DNA of 64,000 nt from Microbacterium sp. 67-17 (GCF_001898325.1 NZ_MKTR01000013.1:1-64000), one strand, 5' to 3'. Numbered from the stretch's first letter, positions 36,438 through 46,013 are shown. Program-made: numbers and translations. The notes: generated by a model from the letters alone, not told the origin.

Positions 36438-36977
36438 ATGAACTCCGACGCTGCATCCGTTCTTTCCGTTGGAGGCTCGACACCCGCGATCGATGACTCC
36501 GCCTTCCTTGCGGCAGGCGCGCGGGTGATTGGCGATGTGCGGCTCGGGCCCGAGTCGAGCGTCTGGTACAACGCAGTTCTGCGTGGTGACAGCGCCTCGA
36601 TCACGGTCGGCGCCGGATCAAACCTGCAAGACAACGTCTCGGTTCACGTGGATGCCGGCAGCCCCGTGGTCATCGGTGAGAACGTCTCGGTCGGCCACAA
36701 CGCGGTAGTTCACGGGTGCACGGTTGAGGATGGATGCCTCATCGGGATGGGATCCGTGGTCCTCTCGGGCGCCGTCATCGGTGCCGGGTCGCTCGTGGCC
36801 GGGGGAGCACTCGTTCTCGGCGGCACGATCATCCCGCCCGGATCGATGGTCGCCGGCGTCCCCGCGAAGGTGCGCCGAGAGCTGACGGATGAGGAGAAGC
36901 TCGGCATCCTGCGCAACGCCGAGGTCTATCGCGAGCACATCGTCACGCACCGCGAGGCCCAGGACGCGCCGGAGTAG
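36438..36977 (+). CDS. Gamma-class carbonic anhydrase family protein
   Basis: 179 aa left-handed beta-helix of hexapeptide repeats (for example VIGDVRLGPESSVWYNAVLRGD, NVSVGHNAVVHGCTVEDGCLIGMGS). The metal-binding histidines can be read in DNVSVHVD and VGHNAVVHG. A C-terminal helix (LTDEEKLGILRNAEVYREHI) packs on the trimer. Many members (YrdA/PaaY group) have uncertain activity, so carbonic anhydrase function is not assured. TACTGT lies 6 nt before ATG 36438, suggesting a leaderless message. Confidence 0.87.
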   Translation: MNSDAASVLSVGGSTPAIDDSAFLAAGARVIGDVRLGPESSVWYNAVLRGDSASITVGAGSNLQDNVSVHVDAGSPVVIGENVSVGHNAVVHGCTVEDGCLIGMGSVVLSGAVIGAGSLVAGGALVLGGTIIPPGSMVAGVPAKVRRELTDEEKLGILRNAEVYREHIVTHREAQDAPE

Positions 36978-37106
36978 TGGGAGTGGGGGAGTAGGGGAGT
37001 TCGGCGGGAATCGTCCCCACCGCCACTCCACACGCGGCTGCGCCGCGCGCGGAGCCTCCGGCGGCGTGGGCCCACCCTGCGGGTTCGCTTCCCGCAAAAC
37101 GCACGA

Positions 37107-37145
37107 TCGCTCTCCCGCACGGCCTGCGGCCGTACGCGAGAGCGA
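37107..37145 (-). terminator. Intrinsic terminator after tRNA-Gly
   Basis: A 16-bp stem with two mismatches (TCGCTCTC...GAGAGCGA outer, GGCC-TGC-GGCC inner) starts one base beyond the tRNA CCA. On the minus strand TTTT follows shortly after (GTGCGTTTTGC). Confidence 0.75.
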
Positions 37146-37219
37146 TGGAGGGGGCGACGGGAATCGAACCCGCACAACCAGTTTGGAAGACTGGGACTCT
37201 ACCATTGAGCTACGCCCCC
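37146..37219 (-). tRNA. tRNA-Gly (anticodon TCC)
   Basis: Minus-strand cloverleaf: acceptor GGGGGCG / CGCCCCC, D-arm TAGCTCAATGGTAGAG, anticodon loop CTTCCAA, T-loop GGTTCGATTCC. CCA is encoded at 37146-37148. Confidence 0.95.
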
Positions 37220-37320
37220 GCAGCGGCCGGAGCCGCAGCATCCGACAGTCTATAGGGCACCGCAGCCCGTGCTCGCACCCGCGGCCCACCGGCGCCTCGC
37301 GGAGGTAGGAGAAATCGCCG

Positions 37321-37354
37321 CGGTAGGACGGATGCCGGGCCAATCGTCCTACCG
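37321..37354. repeat. 10-bp perfect inverted repeat upstream of tRNA-Pro
   Basis: CGGTAGGACG / CGTCCTACCG around a 14-nt loop in the noncoding stretch 37220-37460. It is about 60 nt before the probable tRNA-Pro -10 box TAGACT (37416-37421). It may be a terminator for leftward or rightward read-through or a protein-binding site. Nothing else recognisable lies in this stretch. Confidence 0.5.
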
Positions 37355-37460
37355 TGCGAAGAGTTCCTACGTGCGCGACATCGACGGCAGCCGCAACGCT
37401 GGCGCGCGCGTCAGCTAGACTTCTGTGGGCCGTCTGTCGCACAGCGCGTGAGATCCCGCC

Positions 37461-37534
37461 CGGGGCGTAGCTCAGCTTGGTAGAGCGCCCGCTTTGGGAG
37501 CGGGAAGTCGCAGGTTCAAATCCTGTCGCCCCGA
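37461..37534 (+). tRNA. tRNA-Pro (anticodon TGG)
   Basis: Acceptor CGGGGCG / CGCCCCG, D-arm TAGCTCAGCTTGGTAGAGCG, anticodon loop TTTGGGA, T-loop GGTTCAAATCC, discriminator A37534. CCA is not encoded. It lies 71 nt upstream of tig. Confidence 0.95.
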
Positions 37535-37605
37535 CGTCACGGTCCTACACACCCAGACCTTCGCCGCGTAGCTATGCGGTGCAGCACGAGGAGAACAACA
37601 CAGGC

Positions 37606-39036
37606 ATGGTCACCAGCACTGTTGAGAAGCTCAGCCCGACCCGCGTCAAGCTGCTGCTCTCGATCACCCCCGAAGAACTCAAGCCGAGCATCGCGCACGC
37701 GTACGAGCACATCGCGAAGGATGTCCAGATCCCGGGCTTCCGCAAGGGCAAGGTTCCGGCTCCGATCATCGACCAGCGCATCGGTCGCGGTGCGGTCCTC
37801 GAGCACGCCGTCAACGACGGACTCGACCGCTTCTACCGCGAGGCGGTGGAAGCGCAGGAGCTGCGCGTCATCGGTCGCCCGAGCGCCGACATCACCGAGT
37901 GGCCCAATGAGAAAGACTTCTCGGGCGAGCTGAAGGTCGAGATCGAGGTCGATGTTCGCCCTGAGGTCACCCTGCCCGCCCTGGACAGTCTGACCGTGGA
38001 GATCGAGGCAGTCGAGGTCGATGACGCCGCGGTGGATGCCGAACTCGACAAGCTGCGCGCGCGCTTCGGCACGCTCATCACCGTCGACCGCCCCGCCACG
38101 TCCGGTGACTTCGTCGAACTCGACCTCGTCGCCACGATCGACGGTTCCGAGATCGACCGCGCTGAAGGCGTGTCGTACGAGGTCGGTTCGGGCGAGTTGC
38201 TCGAAGGCATCGACGAGGCGATCGACTCTCTCACCGCAGGTGAAGACACCACGTTCCGTTCGAAGCTCGTCGGCGGCGACCACGCCGGTGAAGAGGCTGA
38301 GGTTGCGGTCACCGTGACCAGCGTCAAGGAGCGCGAGCTGCCCGAGGCAGACGACGACTTCGCGCAGATCGCGAGCGAGTTCGACACCATCGCTGAGCTC
38401 CGCGAGAGCCTGCGTTCCTCGGCTTCGCAGCAGTCGGGCCTGCAGCAGACCTCGGCGGCGCGCGACAAGCTCGTCGACATGCTGATCGAGCAGGTCGAGA
38501 TCCCCGTGCCGGCCGGCCTCATCGAGGACGAGGTCCACCAGCACCTGGAGGGTGAAGGTCGCCTCGAAGACGATGAGCACCGTGCCGAGGTCACGGAGGC
38601 ATCCGAGAAGCAGTTCCGCACCCAGATGATCCTCGACAAGCTCACCGAGACCTACGACGTCAAGGTGTCGCAGGATGAGCTCACGCAGTATCTGATCCAG
38701 TCGGCTGCTCAGTACGGCATGTCGCCGCAGGACTTTGTCAACGCGATCCAGCAGGGCAACCAGCTGCCCGCGATGGTCGGTGAGGTCGCCCGCAGCAAGG
38801 CGCTCGTTCACGCCCTGCGCGATGTGAAGATCGTCGACACGACCGGCGCTGCTGTCGACCTGTCAGCCCACCTCATCCTCGCCGAAGACGAGGCTGAGGC
38901 TGAGGAAGAGGTCGTCGAGGAGGCGCAGGACATCGCGGATGCCGCAGCCGACGCCGACGAGATCATCGAGGCCGAAGAGAAGCCGGCGCCGAAGAAGCGC
39001 GCACCGCGCAAGTCTGCCAAGACCGACGCGGAGTAG
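37606..39036 (+). CDS. tig: Trigger factor (ribosome-associated chaperone, PPIase)
   Basis: 476 aa. An N-terminal ribosome-binding domain has the GFRKGKVP signature (residues 45-52). An FKBP-type PPIase domain (about 150-240) contains [10 protein letters not shown] and [13 protein letters not shown]. The C-terminal helical arms hold substrate. The last 45 residues are a highly acidic stretch followed by a Lys/Arg-rich end ([15 protein letters not shown]), an extension common in Actinobacteria. ATG 37606 is used; a longer frame would run through tRNA-Pro. Transcription ends at the strong hairpin 39051-39087. Confidence 0.95.
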   Translation: MVTSTVEKLSPTRVKLLLSITPEELKPSIAHAYEHIAKDVQIPGFRKGKVPAPIIDQRIGRGAVLEHAVNDGLDRFYREAVEAQELRVIGRPSADITEWPNEKDFSGELKVEIEVDVRPEVTLPALDSLTVEIEAVEVDDAAVDAELDKLRARFGTLITVDRPATSGDFVELDLVATIDGSEIDRAEGVSYEVGSGELLEGIDEAIDSLTAGEDTTFRSKLVGGDHAGEEAEVAVTVTSVKERELPEADDDFAQIASEFDTIAELRESLRSSASQQSGLQQTSAARDKLVDMLIEQVEIPVPAGLIEDEVHQHLEGEGRLEDDEHRAEVTEASEKQFRTQMILDKLTETYDVKVSQDELTQYLIQSAAQYGMSPQDFVNAIQQGNQLPAMVGEVARSKALVHALRDVKIVDTTGAAVDLSAHLILAEDEAEAEEEVVEEAQDIADAAADADEIIEAEEKPAPKKRAPRKSAKTDAE

Positions 39037-39050
39037 GACCAGAAGGTTCC

Positions 39051-39087
39051 GAGGGGCGGATGCTGCAGCAGGCAGCATCCGCCCCTC
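39051..39087 (+). terminator. Intrinsic terminator after tig
   Basis: Perfect 15-bp stem GAGGGGCGGATGCTG with its complement around a 7-nt loop, 14 nt after the tig stop. The stem contains the GGATGC/GCATCC hexamer pair. Confidence 0.9.
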
Positions 39088-39104
39088 GTCGTAGCAAGGG
39101 GTAG

Positions 39105-39638
39105 ATGGTGCAGACCTGGAATGAGCGGGTGGCTGCCGTGTGGGCTGATGACTCCCTCACCGACGACGAGCGAATTGTGCTTATCGATGCGATCGCAGCG
39201 GAGCGGGCCGAGGACGACGCGATCGCGCTGTTTGAACGCGCCGGCGCACGGGATGCGGCCGGGCTGGAGCGCGATGCCGAGCCGCTGTATCGCGCGGCGA
39301 TCGCCGCTGGACTCCCTGAACCCCACCGCGTGCAAGCGGTGATCCAGCTGGACAGCACTCTTCGCAACCTGGGTCATACTGACGAGTCGGTCGGTCTGCT
39401 CCAGGCCGAGTACGAGCGCGATCCGGACAGCGACCTGAGGGACGAGGTGGCCGCGTTCTATGCCCTCGCACTCGTTTCGGCGGGTCAGCCGGATGCCGCG
39501 GCATCCGTCGCGTTGACGGCCCTCGCACCGCACTTAGCCCGCTATCGTCGCTCGGTCGAGGCATACGCGCGCGAGCTCGCCGCGCGGCACGATCTGCCCA
39601 CGGCGAACACGAGCGGGTCACCCGAACCCCGCCGGTAG
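39105..39638 (+). CDS. Tetratricopeptide-repeat protein (TPR_5 type)
   Basis: 177 aa, entirely helical. Repeat-like helices are AIALFERAGARDAAGLERDAEPLYRAAIAAG, VIQLDSTLRNLGHTDESVGLLQAEYERDP and EVAAFYALALVSAGQPDAAASVALTAL. This matches PF12688 proteins, usually about 120-180 aa. It is likely a protein-interaction scaffold. It sits between tig and clpP1, but the tig terminator separates it from tig. A role in the Clp pathway would be pure inference. AAGGGG precedes ATG 39105. Confidence 0.75.
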   Translation: MVQTWNERVAAVWADDSLTDDERIVLIDAIAAERAEDDAIALFERAGARDAAGLERDAEPLYRAAIAAGLPEPHRVQAVIQLDSTLRNLGHTDESVGLLQAEYERDPDSDLRDEVAAFYALALVSAGQPDAAASVALTALAPHLARYRRSVEAYARELAARHDLPTANTSGSPEPRR

Positions 39639-39671
39639 ATTCGATGTCACGCAACGAACACAGGAGCACAC

Positions 39672-40259
39672 ATGGCTGAACCACTGGTCGCGACGAGCGT
39701 CTTCGACAGGCTGCTGAGAGACCGCATCATCTGGCTGGGGTCGGAGGTGCGCGACGAGAACGCGAACGAGATCTGCGCGAAGATCCTGCTTCTTGCTGCT
39801 GAGGACTCGCAGAAGGACATCTACCTGTACATCAACTCGCCCGGTGGCTCGATCACGGCGGGTATGGCGATCTACGACACGATGCAGTTCGTGCCCAACG
39901 ACATCGTCACCGTCGGTATCGGCATGGCGGCCTCGATGGGCCAGCTGCTGCTGACCAGCGGGACCAAGGGCAAGCGCTACATCACGCCGAACGCGCGTGT
40001 GCTGCTGCACCAGCCGCACGGTGGTTTCGGTGGAACCGCAAGCGACATCCAGACGCAGGCGCAGCTGATCACCTCGATGAAGAACCGTCTCGCCGAGATC
40101 ACCGCCGCGCAGACCGGAAAGTCCGTCGAGCAGATCAACGAGGACGGCGACCGCGACCGCTGGTTCACCGCCGACGAGGCGCTCGAGTACGGCTTCGTCG
40201 ACCACATTCGTGAGCACGCTGCCGATGTTTCAGGCGGCGGCGGAACCGACACGAAGTAA
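39672..40259 (+). CDS. clpP1: ATP-dependent Clp protease proteolytic subunit ClpP1
   Basis: 195 aa serine peptidase. The catalytic Ser is residue 88 (GMAASMGQ) and His residue 113 (LLHQPHGG). [20 protein letters not shown] is the conserved handle-side block. In Actinobacteria ClpP1 and ClpP2 form a mixed two-ring tetradecamer, which is essential in mycobacteria. CAGGAGC precedes ATG 39672, and TAGATT (39636-39641) is a probable -10 box. It is followed by clpP2 after 32 nt. Confidence 0.96.
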   Translation: MAEPLVATSVFDRLLRDRIIWLGSEVRDENANEICAKILLLAAEDSQKDIYLYINSPGGSITAGMAIYDTMQFVPNDIVTVGIGMAASMGQLLLTSGTKGKRYITPNARVLLHQPHGGFGGTASDIQTQAQLITSMKNRLAEITAAQTGKSVEQINEDGDRDRWFTADEALEYGFVDHIREHAADVSGGGGTDTK

Positions 40260-40291
40260 CCAGCGGCGCGAGCGAAGAAGAGAGTAAACGC

Positions 40292-40969
40292 ATGAACACC
40301 CCGAACCTCCGCCTCCCGCAGGCCTCGCCCTCGGCGCTGCAGATGCCCAGCAGTCGCTACGTCCTCCCGCAGTTCGAGGAACGCACCGCCTACGGCTACA
40401 AGCGTCAGGATCCCTACAACAAGCTCTTCGAGGACCGCGTCATCTTCCTGGGTGTCCAGGTGGACGACGCCTCGGCAGACGACGTCATGGCGCAGCTACT
40501 GGTGCTCGAGTCGCAGGATCCCGATCGCGACATCATCATGTACATCAACTCGCCCGGTGGATCCTTCACCGCGATGACGGCGATCTACGACACGATGCAG
40601 TACGTATCGCCCCAGATTCAGACCGTCGTGCTCGGCCAGGCGGCTTCGGCTGCTGCCGTGCTGCTGGCTGCCGGGGCACCCGGCAAGCGTCTTGCGCTGC
40701 CGAACGCCCGCATCCTGATCCACCAGCCCGCCATGGGCGAGGCCGGTCACGGGCAGGCGTCGGACATCGAGATCCAGGCTGCGGAGATCCTCCGTATGCG
40801 CACGTGGCTGGAGGAGACGCTCGCGAAGCACTCCCACCGCACCGCCGCCGAGGTCAACCGCGACATCGACCGCGACAAGATCCTTTCTGCGGAAGAGGCA
40901 GTGACCTACGGATTGGTCGACCAGGTGCTTACGACGCGCAAGCGTCAGCCCGCGTTGCCCGCGAAGTAA
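40292..40969 (+). CDS. clpP2: ATP-dependent Clp protease proteolytic subunit ClpP2
   Basis: 225 aa with a longer N-terminal extension than ClpP1 (about 30 residues before [21 protein letters not shown]), usual for actinobacterial ClpP2 and partly removed on maturation. The catalytic Ser is residue 119 (GQAASAAA) and His residue 144 (LIHQPAMG). It pairs with ClpP1 in the mixed protease and docks ClpX/ClpC. A strong terminator after it separates it from clpX. Confidence 0.96.
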   Translation: MNTPNLRLPQASPSALQMPSSRYVLPQFEERTAYGYKRQDPYNKLFEDRVIFLGVQVDDASADDVMAQLLVLESQDPDRDIIMYINSPGGSFTAMTAIYDTMQYVSPQIQTVVLGQAASAAAVLLAAGAPGKRLALPNARILIHQPAMGEAGHGQASDIEIQAAEILRMRTWLEETLAKHSHRTAAEVNRDIDRDKILSAEEAVTYGLVDQVLTTRKRQPALPAK

Positions 40970-40978
40970 GACCAGAAA

Positions 40979-41022
40979 CCGGGCCCCGGCATCCGTCACA
41001 CGACACGGATGCCGGGGCCCGG
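40979..41022 (+). terminator. Very strong terminator between clpP2 and clpX
   Basis: Perfect 18-bp GC-rich stem (left arm contains GGCATCCGT, right arm ACGGATGCC) with an 8-nt loop, 9 nt after the clpP2 stop. It again carries the GGATGC/GCATCC pair. It implies that clpX has its own promoter, for which TTAGGCT near 41074-41080 is a candidate. Confidence 0.9.
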
Positions 41023-41114
41023 CGCTGTCGGCACGAGCTGCGCGCAATCCCACCGGATGTCGCCGGCCTCGGTTAGGCTCGGACCACAGCCGCCCGGAAC
41101 GAGGAGGACCCCTG

Positions 41115-42383
41115 ATGGCACGCATCGGTGAGAGCGCTGATCTGTTCAAGTGCTCTTTCTGCGGTAAGAGCCAGAAGCAGGTGCAGCAACTCATCGCCGG
41201 ACCCGGCGTGTACATCTGCGACGAGTGCGTCGAACTCTGCAACGAGATCATCGAAGAGCGCATGGCAGAGTCTGGTGACGGTGTTGTCGCCGATTTCGAC
41301 CTTCCCAAGCCCCGCGAGATCTTTGCGTTTCTCGAGGAGTACGTCGTCGGCCAGGAGCCTGCCAAGCGGGCGCTGTCGGTTGCCGTCTACAACCACTACA
41401 AGCGTGTTCGTGCGCACTCGACGTTGCAGCCCGCCGAGCAGCGTGCTGAAGACATCGAGATCGCGAAGAGCAACATCCTGCTTCTCGGACCCACGGGATG
41501 CGGAAAGACCTACCTCGCCCAGACACTTGCCAAGCGCTTGAATGTGCCGTTCGCGGTTGCTGATGCGACGGCACTGACCGAGGCCGGCTACGTCGGTGAG
41601 GACGTCGAGAACATCCTCCTGAAGCTCCTGCAGGCGGCCGACTTCGACACCAAGCGCGCCGAAACCGGCATCATCTACATCGACGAGGTCGACAAGATCG
41701 CCCGCAAGGCCGAGAACCCCTCGATCACGCGGGATGTCTCGGGCGAGGGTGTGCAGCAGGCCCTGCTGAAGATTCTTGAGGGAACGGTTGCTTCGGTGCC
41801 GCCGCAGGGCGGTCGCAAGCATCCGCACCAGGAGTTCATCCAGATCGACACGACGAACGTGTTGTTCATCGTGGCTGGTGCCTTCGCTGGACTGGAAGAC
41901 ATCATCTCGTCGCGCGTTGGAAAGCACGGGGTGGGCTTCGGGGCGCCCCTTCACAACAAGGGCGACGACCTCAGCCTCTTCAGCGAGGTTCAGCCCGAGG
42001 ATCTGCACAAGTTCGGCCTGATCCCCGAGTTCATCGGGCGTCTTCCTGTTGTCGCATCCGTGTCGCCGCTTGACCGCGAAGCCCTCATCGAGATCCTCAC
42101 CGCTCCGAAGAACGCGCTGGTCAAGCAGTATCAGCGGATGTTCGAGATCGACGGGGTCGACTTGGAGTTCGACGACGAGGCGCTCGTTGCTATCGCCGAT
42201 CTCGCGGTGGCCCGCAAGACCGGGGCCCGCGGCCTGCGCGCGATTCTCGAAGACGTGCTGGGGCCGATCATGTTCGAGATCCCCTCGGCCGAGAACGTCG
42301 ACAAGGTGATCGTGACAAGGGCTGCGGTTGAGGACGGCGCAGCCCCGACGCTTGTGCTGCGGCAGGCCCGCAAATCCGCCTGA
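41115..42383 (+). CDS. clpX: ATP-dependent Clp protease ATP-binding subunit ClpX
   Basis: 422 aa AAA+ unfoldase feeding ClpP. An N-terminal zinc-binding domain has CSFC...CDEC (about residues 14-39). Walker A is GPTGCGKT, the pore loop GYVGEDVE, and Walker [11 protein letters not shown]. Sensor and arginine-finger regions lie near [13 protein letters not shown]. The length is normal. GAGGAGG precedes ATG 41115, and the leader is about 30 nt or more. Transcribed separately from clpP1-clpP2. Confidence 0.97.
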   Translation: MARIGESADLFKCSFCGKSQKQVQQLIAGPGVYICDECVELCNEIIEERMAESGDGVVADFDLPKPREIFAFLEEYVVGQEPAKRALSVAVYNHYKRVRAHSTLQPAEQRAEDIEIAKSNILLLGPTGCGKTYLAQTLAKRLNVPFAVADATALTEAGYVGEDVENILLKLLQAADFDTKRAETGIIYIDEVDKIARKAENPSITRDVSGEGVQQALLKILEGTVASVPPQGGRKHPHQEFIQIDTTNVLFIVAGAFAGLEDIISSRVGKHGVGFGAPLHNKGDDLSLFSEVQPEDLHKFGLIPEFIGRLPVVASVSPLDREALIEILTAPKNALVKQYQRMFEIDGVDLEFDDEALVAIADLAVARKTGARGLRAILEDVLGPIMFEIPSAENVDKVIVTRAAVEDGAAPTLVLRQARKSA

Positions 42384-42440
42384 GCGGGCGGCTACGTCCA
42401 GCCGCGGAGGGATGTCGGAGCCCCCGAGTAGCGTCGCGGC

Positions 42441-42998
42441 GTGACGCGATTCATCTACGACACCGCAACCAGCTTCACCGGCTTCATCGCCGACTCCGAC
42501 CACTCCTTGCAGTGGCTCTTCGACGTTCCAGGCGGCACGGAGCCCGATCCGGAGCTCCTACCGCCCACTGATGCGCTGATCGTCGAGGGCTCATCGACGT
42601 ACGAGTGGCTCCTGCGCGAGTCTGATCTCGTCGATCACCCCGAGAAGTGGCAGGAGCTGTTCGGCGCTCGGCGCACGTTCGTCTTCACGACCAGGAACCT
42701 TCCCGTGCCGCAGGGTGCAGACGTAACCTTTCTGTCGGGACCCGTGTCGGCCGTGTTGAGTGAGATCCGCGAGGCGGCCGAAGAGTCAGACGTCTGGATC
42801 GTAGGCGGCGGAGACCTTGCCGCGCAGTTCTACGACGCCGGTGCGCTCGACGAGATCGCGATATCGATCGCGCCCGTCGCGCTGACCAGCGGCGCGCCGC
42901 TGTTTCCGCGTCGCGTTGAGTCTGATCGGCTCCGTCTCGTCGAGGCGCGTCAGGTCGGTCAGTTCGCGCGGCTGCGGTTTCTCGTCACACCCTCGTAG
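42441..42998 (+). CDS. RibD C-terminal / dihydrofolate-reductase-like protein
   Basis: 185 aa reductase-fold protein. RFIYDTATSFTGFIADSDHSLQWLF, ALIVEGSSTYEWLL and DVWIVGGGDLAAQFYDAGALDEIAISIAPVALTSGAPLFP are the standard blocks of the stand-alone RibD_C family. NADPH-dependent reduction of an unknown substrate is likely. GTG 42441 follows TAGCGT by 6 nt, suggesting a leaderless message. Convergent with the M3 peptidase gene. Confidence 0.82.
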   Translation: MTRFIYDTATSFTGFIADSDHSLQWLFDVPGGTEPDPELLPPTDALIVEGSSTYEWLLRESDLVDHPEKWQELFGARRTFVFTTRNLPVPQGADVTFLSGPVSAVLSEIREAAEESDVWIVGGGDLAAQFYDAGALDEIAISIAPVALTSGAPLFPRRVESDRLRLVEARQVGQFARLRFLVTPS

Positions 42999-43025
42999 GC
43001 CTTTGGGGTGTTCACCGCGTGAGAT

Positions 43026-45086
43026 CTAGCCATCGAGGCCTCGGCGACGTAGCAGGGGAGCGATCTCCGCATCCCGGCCCCGGAAGTCTCGGTACGCATC
43101 AAGCGGATCCTTCGACCCGCCGACGCCGAGGAGCCGCTCACGGAATCGGTCGCCGTTTGCCCGAGTGAGGCCGCCGCTCTCACGGAACCACTCGACGGTG
43201 TCGGCATCCAGGACTTCGCTCCAGATGTACGAGTAGTAGCCCGCGCTGTAGCCACCCGAGAAGATGTGGGCGAAGTACGTGGATGAGTACCGCGTCGGGA
43301 CTGCGGGGTTATCGAGTCCGATCTCGGCGAGGGCGGATGCTTCGAACGCTGCGACATCACGGTCGCTGGCTGCGTCGGCTGCCGAGAGCGAGTGCCACGC
43401 CTGATCGAGCCAGGATGCCGCGAGGTACTCGCTCGTCGCGAACCCCTGGTTGAAGCTCTCAGAGGCACTCAGGCGCTCCACAACGTGGGCCGGAAGCGGC
43501 TCATCGGTCTCGATATGACGCGCATAGGCCGCAAGGATCTCGGGCCAGAAGATCCACATCTCGTTGACCTGGCTCGGGAACTCCACGAAATCGCGGAACA
43601 CGTTCGTGCCCGCGAAGTGCGGGTACGTGACGGTCGCGAACAGGCCGTGCAGCGCGTGGCCGAACTCGTGGAAGAAGGTCGTCACCTCATCGAGGGTCAG
43701 CAGCGTGGGAGTTCCGGTCGCGGGCTTCACGACGTTGAGATTGTTCACCACGACCGGTGCAGTGCCGCGCAGCCGCGACTGGGACACGATGGAGTTCATC
43801 CAGGCGCCGCCCCGCTTGGTGTCGCGGGTGTACAGATCGAGCAGGTAGAGCCCGAGTGCAGAACCATCGGCGTTGAAGACCTCGAAGACCCGCACGTCGG
43901 GGTGGTAGCCCGGAAGATCGGGGCGCTCGGTGAAGGTGATGCCGTAGAGCTCCGTGGCTGCGCGAAACACGCCGTCGCGGAGCACGCGTTCAGCCTCGAA
44001 CCAGGGGCGGAGCGCCGCGGCGTCGATGTCATACTCGGCAGCGCGGACCTTCTCGGCGAAGTAGGCCCAGTCGTGCGCCTCGATTGTGAACGGCTCGGGT
44101 TCGGCATCCGCCATCGCTTGAAGGGCCGCCTGCTCGGTGCGCGCGTTTCGGGCTGCGGGCGCGGAGAGGCGGAAGAGCAGCTCACGGACAGCTTCAGGGT
44201 TTCCCGCCGTTTCATCCGACGTGACGTAGTCCGCGTGCGAGCGGTAGCCCAGAAGCTCGGCGCGCTCGGCGCGCAGCCGCACGATCTCGCGCAAGACGGG
44301 ACGGTTGTCGTTGGCGTTGTCACGGGTGCCGCGCGCGCGGGATGCCGCCATGATGCGTGCCCGCGCGTCACGGTTGCGCAGCGATCCCAGATAGGGATGT
44401 CCGGTGAACAGGGTGAGTGAGATCAGCCAGCCGCTGGCGATGCCGCGATCGGCAGCGGCGCGCGCGGCGGCCGAGATCTCACCCTCCGTGAGTCCATCGA
44501 GCTCGGTGACGTCGTCGAACACGACGGCGAGATCGTTCGTGTCGTTGAGGAGGTTCTTCTCGAAGGTTGTGGTGAGCGTTGAGAGGCGGCCGTTGATCTC
44601 GGTGAGGCGCGCTTTCTGGGCTTCGTCGAGGCCGGCTCCCGCGTGGGTCATCTCGCGGTAGTGGCGCTCAACCAGATAGCGATCCTCGGGCGTGAGACTG
44701 AGGTCATCCAGGTGGGAATGCACGCTCGCGATGCGTCGATAGAGCTCAGCGTTCAACTGCACAGCATCCGTGTGCGCTGCCATCAAGGGCGCCAGCGCTT
44801 CTTCGATCTCTTGGATCTCTGGCGTCGCGTCAGCGGAGGACACCGTGTAGAACGCCGATGCGACATCGTGGAGAAGCTCGCCGCTGCGCTCGAGGGGCAC
44901 CAGCGTGTTCTCGAAAGTCGGCGCCGCGGCGACGGTGGTGATCGCGTCGATCTCACGTCGATGCGCGGCGAAGGCCTCGGTGAACGCCGGCAGGTAGTGC
45001 TCCGGTCGGATGGCCCGGTAGTCCGGGAGCCGGTAGGGGAGCGGGCTTGCGGCAAGAAGAGGATTCGACACGTCGACGTCGGTCAT
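43026..45086 (-). CDS. M3-family metallopeptidase (peptidyl-dipeptidase Dcp / oligopeptidase A type)
   Basis: 686 aa zinc peptidase of the thimet-oligopeptidase fold. HEFGHALHG (residues 473-481) carries two zinc ligands and the catalytic Glu, and the FVEFPSQVNEMW block supplies the third ligand region. The C-terminal SGGYSAGYYSYIWSEVLDAD is typical of Dcp. It cleaves short peptides in the cytoplasm. TAGGTT is 6 nt before ATG 45086 on the minus strand, so it is probably leaderless. It is divergent from the regulator at 45178, sharing a 91-bp promoter region. Confidence 0.92.
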   Translation of the reverse strand: MTDVDVSNPLLAASPLPYRLPDYRAIRPEHYLPAFTEAFAAHRREIDAITTVAAAPTFENTLVPLERSGELLHDVASAFYTVSSADATPEIQEIEEALAPLMAAHTDAVQLNAELYRRIASVHSHLDDLSLTPEDRYLVERHYREMTHAGAGLDEAQKARLTEINGRLSTLTTTFEKNLLNDTNDLAVVFDDVTELDGLTEGEISAAARAAADRGIASGWLISLTLFTGHPYLGSLRNRDARARIMAASRARGTRDNANDNRPVLREIVRLRAERAELLGYRSHADYVTSDETAGNPEAVRELLFRLSAPAARNARTEQAALQAMADAEPEPFTIEAHDWAYFAEKVRAAEYDIDAAALRPWFEAERVLRDGVFRAATELYGITFTERPDLPGYHPDVRVFEVFNADGSALGLYLLDLYTRDTKRGGAWMNSIVSQSRLRGTAPVVVNNLNVVKPATGTPTLLTLDEVTTFFHEFGHALHGLFATVTYPHFAGTNVFRDFVEFPSQVNEMWIFWPEILAAYARHIETDEPLPAHVVERLSASESFNQGFATSEYLAASWLDQAWHSLSAADAASDRDVAAFEASALAEIGLDNPAVPTRYSSTYFAHIFSGGYSAGYYSYIWSEVLDADTVEWFRESGGLTRANGDRFRERLLGVGGSKDPLDAYRDFRGRDAEIAPLLRRRGLDG

Positions 45087-45124
45087 GGACCCAACCTATC
45101 TCGTCGCATCAGTACCGCAAACCA

Positions 45125-45160
45125 AAGTTTGCAAAACGAAGCTTGCAAAGAAACCTTTGT
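45125..45160. promoter_or_regulatory. Direct-repeat operator for the 45178 regulator operon
   Basis: AAGTTTGCAAA (45125-45135) and AAGCTTGCAAA (45139-45149) are direct repeats 14 bp apart. The first holds the palindrome TTTGCAAA. A third partial element, CCTTTG (45154-45159), follows. They lie just upstream of the -10 TACCGT (45166-45171). They fit a winged-helix repressor and could also affect the divergent peptidase gene. Confidence 0.6.
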
Positions 45161-45177
45161 GGATCTACCGTAGGAGT

Positions 45178-45786
45178 GTGAACAGGTCGCCAGAGGACTC
45201 GGGTGAAGTGCCCCCGCGCATCGGTGAGGCGCGTGAGCTGGATGTCGGCGCGCTACGCGCGCTTGCGCACCCCCTACGCGTCGAGATCTACGACATCCTC
45301 AGCCAGTTCGGTCCGCAGACGGCAAGTTCGCTGGCGGAGCAGCTGGGGGAGTCTTCAGGGGCGACGAGTTATCACCTGCGCGCCCTCGCCAAGCACGACC
45401 TCATTCGCGAGATTCCTGATCGAGGCACGGGGCGCGAGCGCTGGTGGGAACGCCCCAAGGGGGCGGTGTCGATGACTGGCCAGACCGCTGTCAGAAGTCC
45501 TGCTGGTCGAGCAGCCAGCCAGGTTGTGATCAGCGAGTTCTATCGACGTCGCAACAGGCAGCTCGAGGAGTTCATCGCGCGACAGATCCGCAAGGACCCC
45601 GACGAGTGGACGGCGATGCTCAGCACCGCCACCGTTCGACTGACGGATGCCCAGTTCGAGGAGCTCGGCCATGAACTCGAGGCGGTCATCGACTCGTATG
45701 TCGCGCGCTATCGGGAGCAGCAGGGTGAGGGAGTGCGGCCCTTCACCATTCGAACCGACGTGTTCCCCCTGACAGACCCGGAGTAA
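45178..45786 (+). CDS. ArsR-like winged-helix transcriptional regulator
   Basis: 202 aa. [54 protein letters not shown] is an ArsR-type helix-turn-helix of the HTH_20 kind. Residues about 100-200 form a helical C-terminal domain ([19 protein letters not shown]) seen in actinobacterial regulators paired with MFS exporters. GTG 45178 lies 6 nt after TACCGT and is probably leaderless. It is followed after 2 nt by a small gene and then an MFS transporter, its probable targets. Confidence 0.85.
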   Translation: MNRSPEDSGEVPPRIGEARELDVGALRALAHPLRVEIYDILSQFGPQTASSLAEQLGESSGATSYHLRALAKHDLIREIPDRGTGRERWWERPKGAVSMTGQTAVRSPAGRAASQVVISEFYRRRNRQLEEFIARQIRKDPDEWTAMLSTATVRLTDAQFEELGHELEAVIDSYVARYREQQGEGVRPFTIRTDVFPLTDPE

Positions 45787-45788
45787 TC

Positions 45789-46013
45789 ATGACCACCATC
45801 AGCACCGCGGCCCCCGGCCGCTGCGATCAGCCGCAGCCGAGTGCGCTCGACCGGGCGGCGCTGGTCATCTTGCGAGCACTCGAGCGAGACATCGAAGCGC
45901 GGGTCCGACGGCGTGCATTGACCCGTCCGATCCGGCACGCGACGCAGAGCGTGTACGCCGAGCGGCGCGCGGATGCCTGCGCCGGCGGCCAGGTCGGCAT
46001 CCTGCCGCGATGA
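45789..46013 (+). CDS. Small basic hypothetical protein between regulator and MFS gene
   Basis: 74 aa, rich in Arg and Ala, without a signal peptide or membrane segment. The middle [25 protein letters not shown] is a strong amphipathic helix. The start is 2 nt after the regulator stop, and its own stop overlaps the start of the transporter (ATGA, 46010-46013), so it is embedded in a coupled three-gene operon. I do not recognise a family. Confidence 0.6.
   Translation: MTTISTAAPGRCDQPQPSALDRAALVILRALERDIEARVRRRALTRPIRHATQSVYAERRADACAGGQVGILPR

Noticed and set aside
37477..37605. N-terminal extension of trigger factor
   Set aside because: The extended frame begins inside tRNA-Pro, and the family's conserved N-terminus starts at ATG 37606.
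39601..39660. ClgR-like operator upstream of clpP1
   Set aside because: GGCGAACACGAGCGG vaguely resembles the Clp regulator site, but the arms do not form the expected inverted repeat.
42390..42412. Terminator after clpX
   Set aside because: GCGGCT-N6-AGCCGC is only a 6-bp stem without a T-run, too weak to call.
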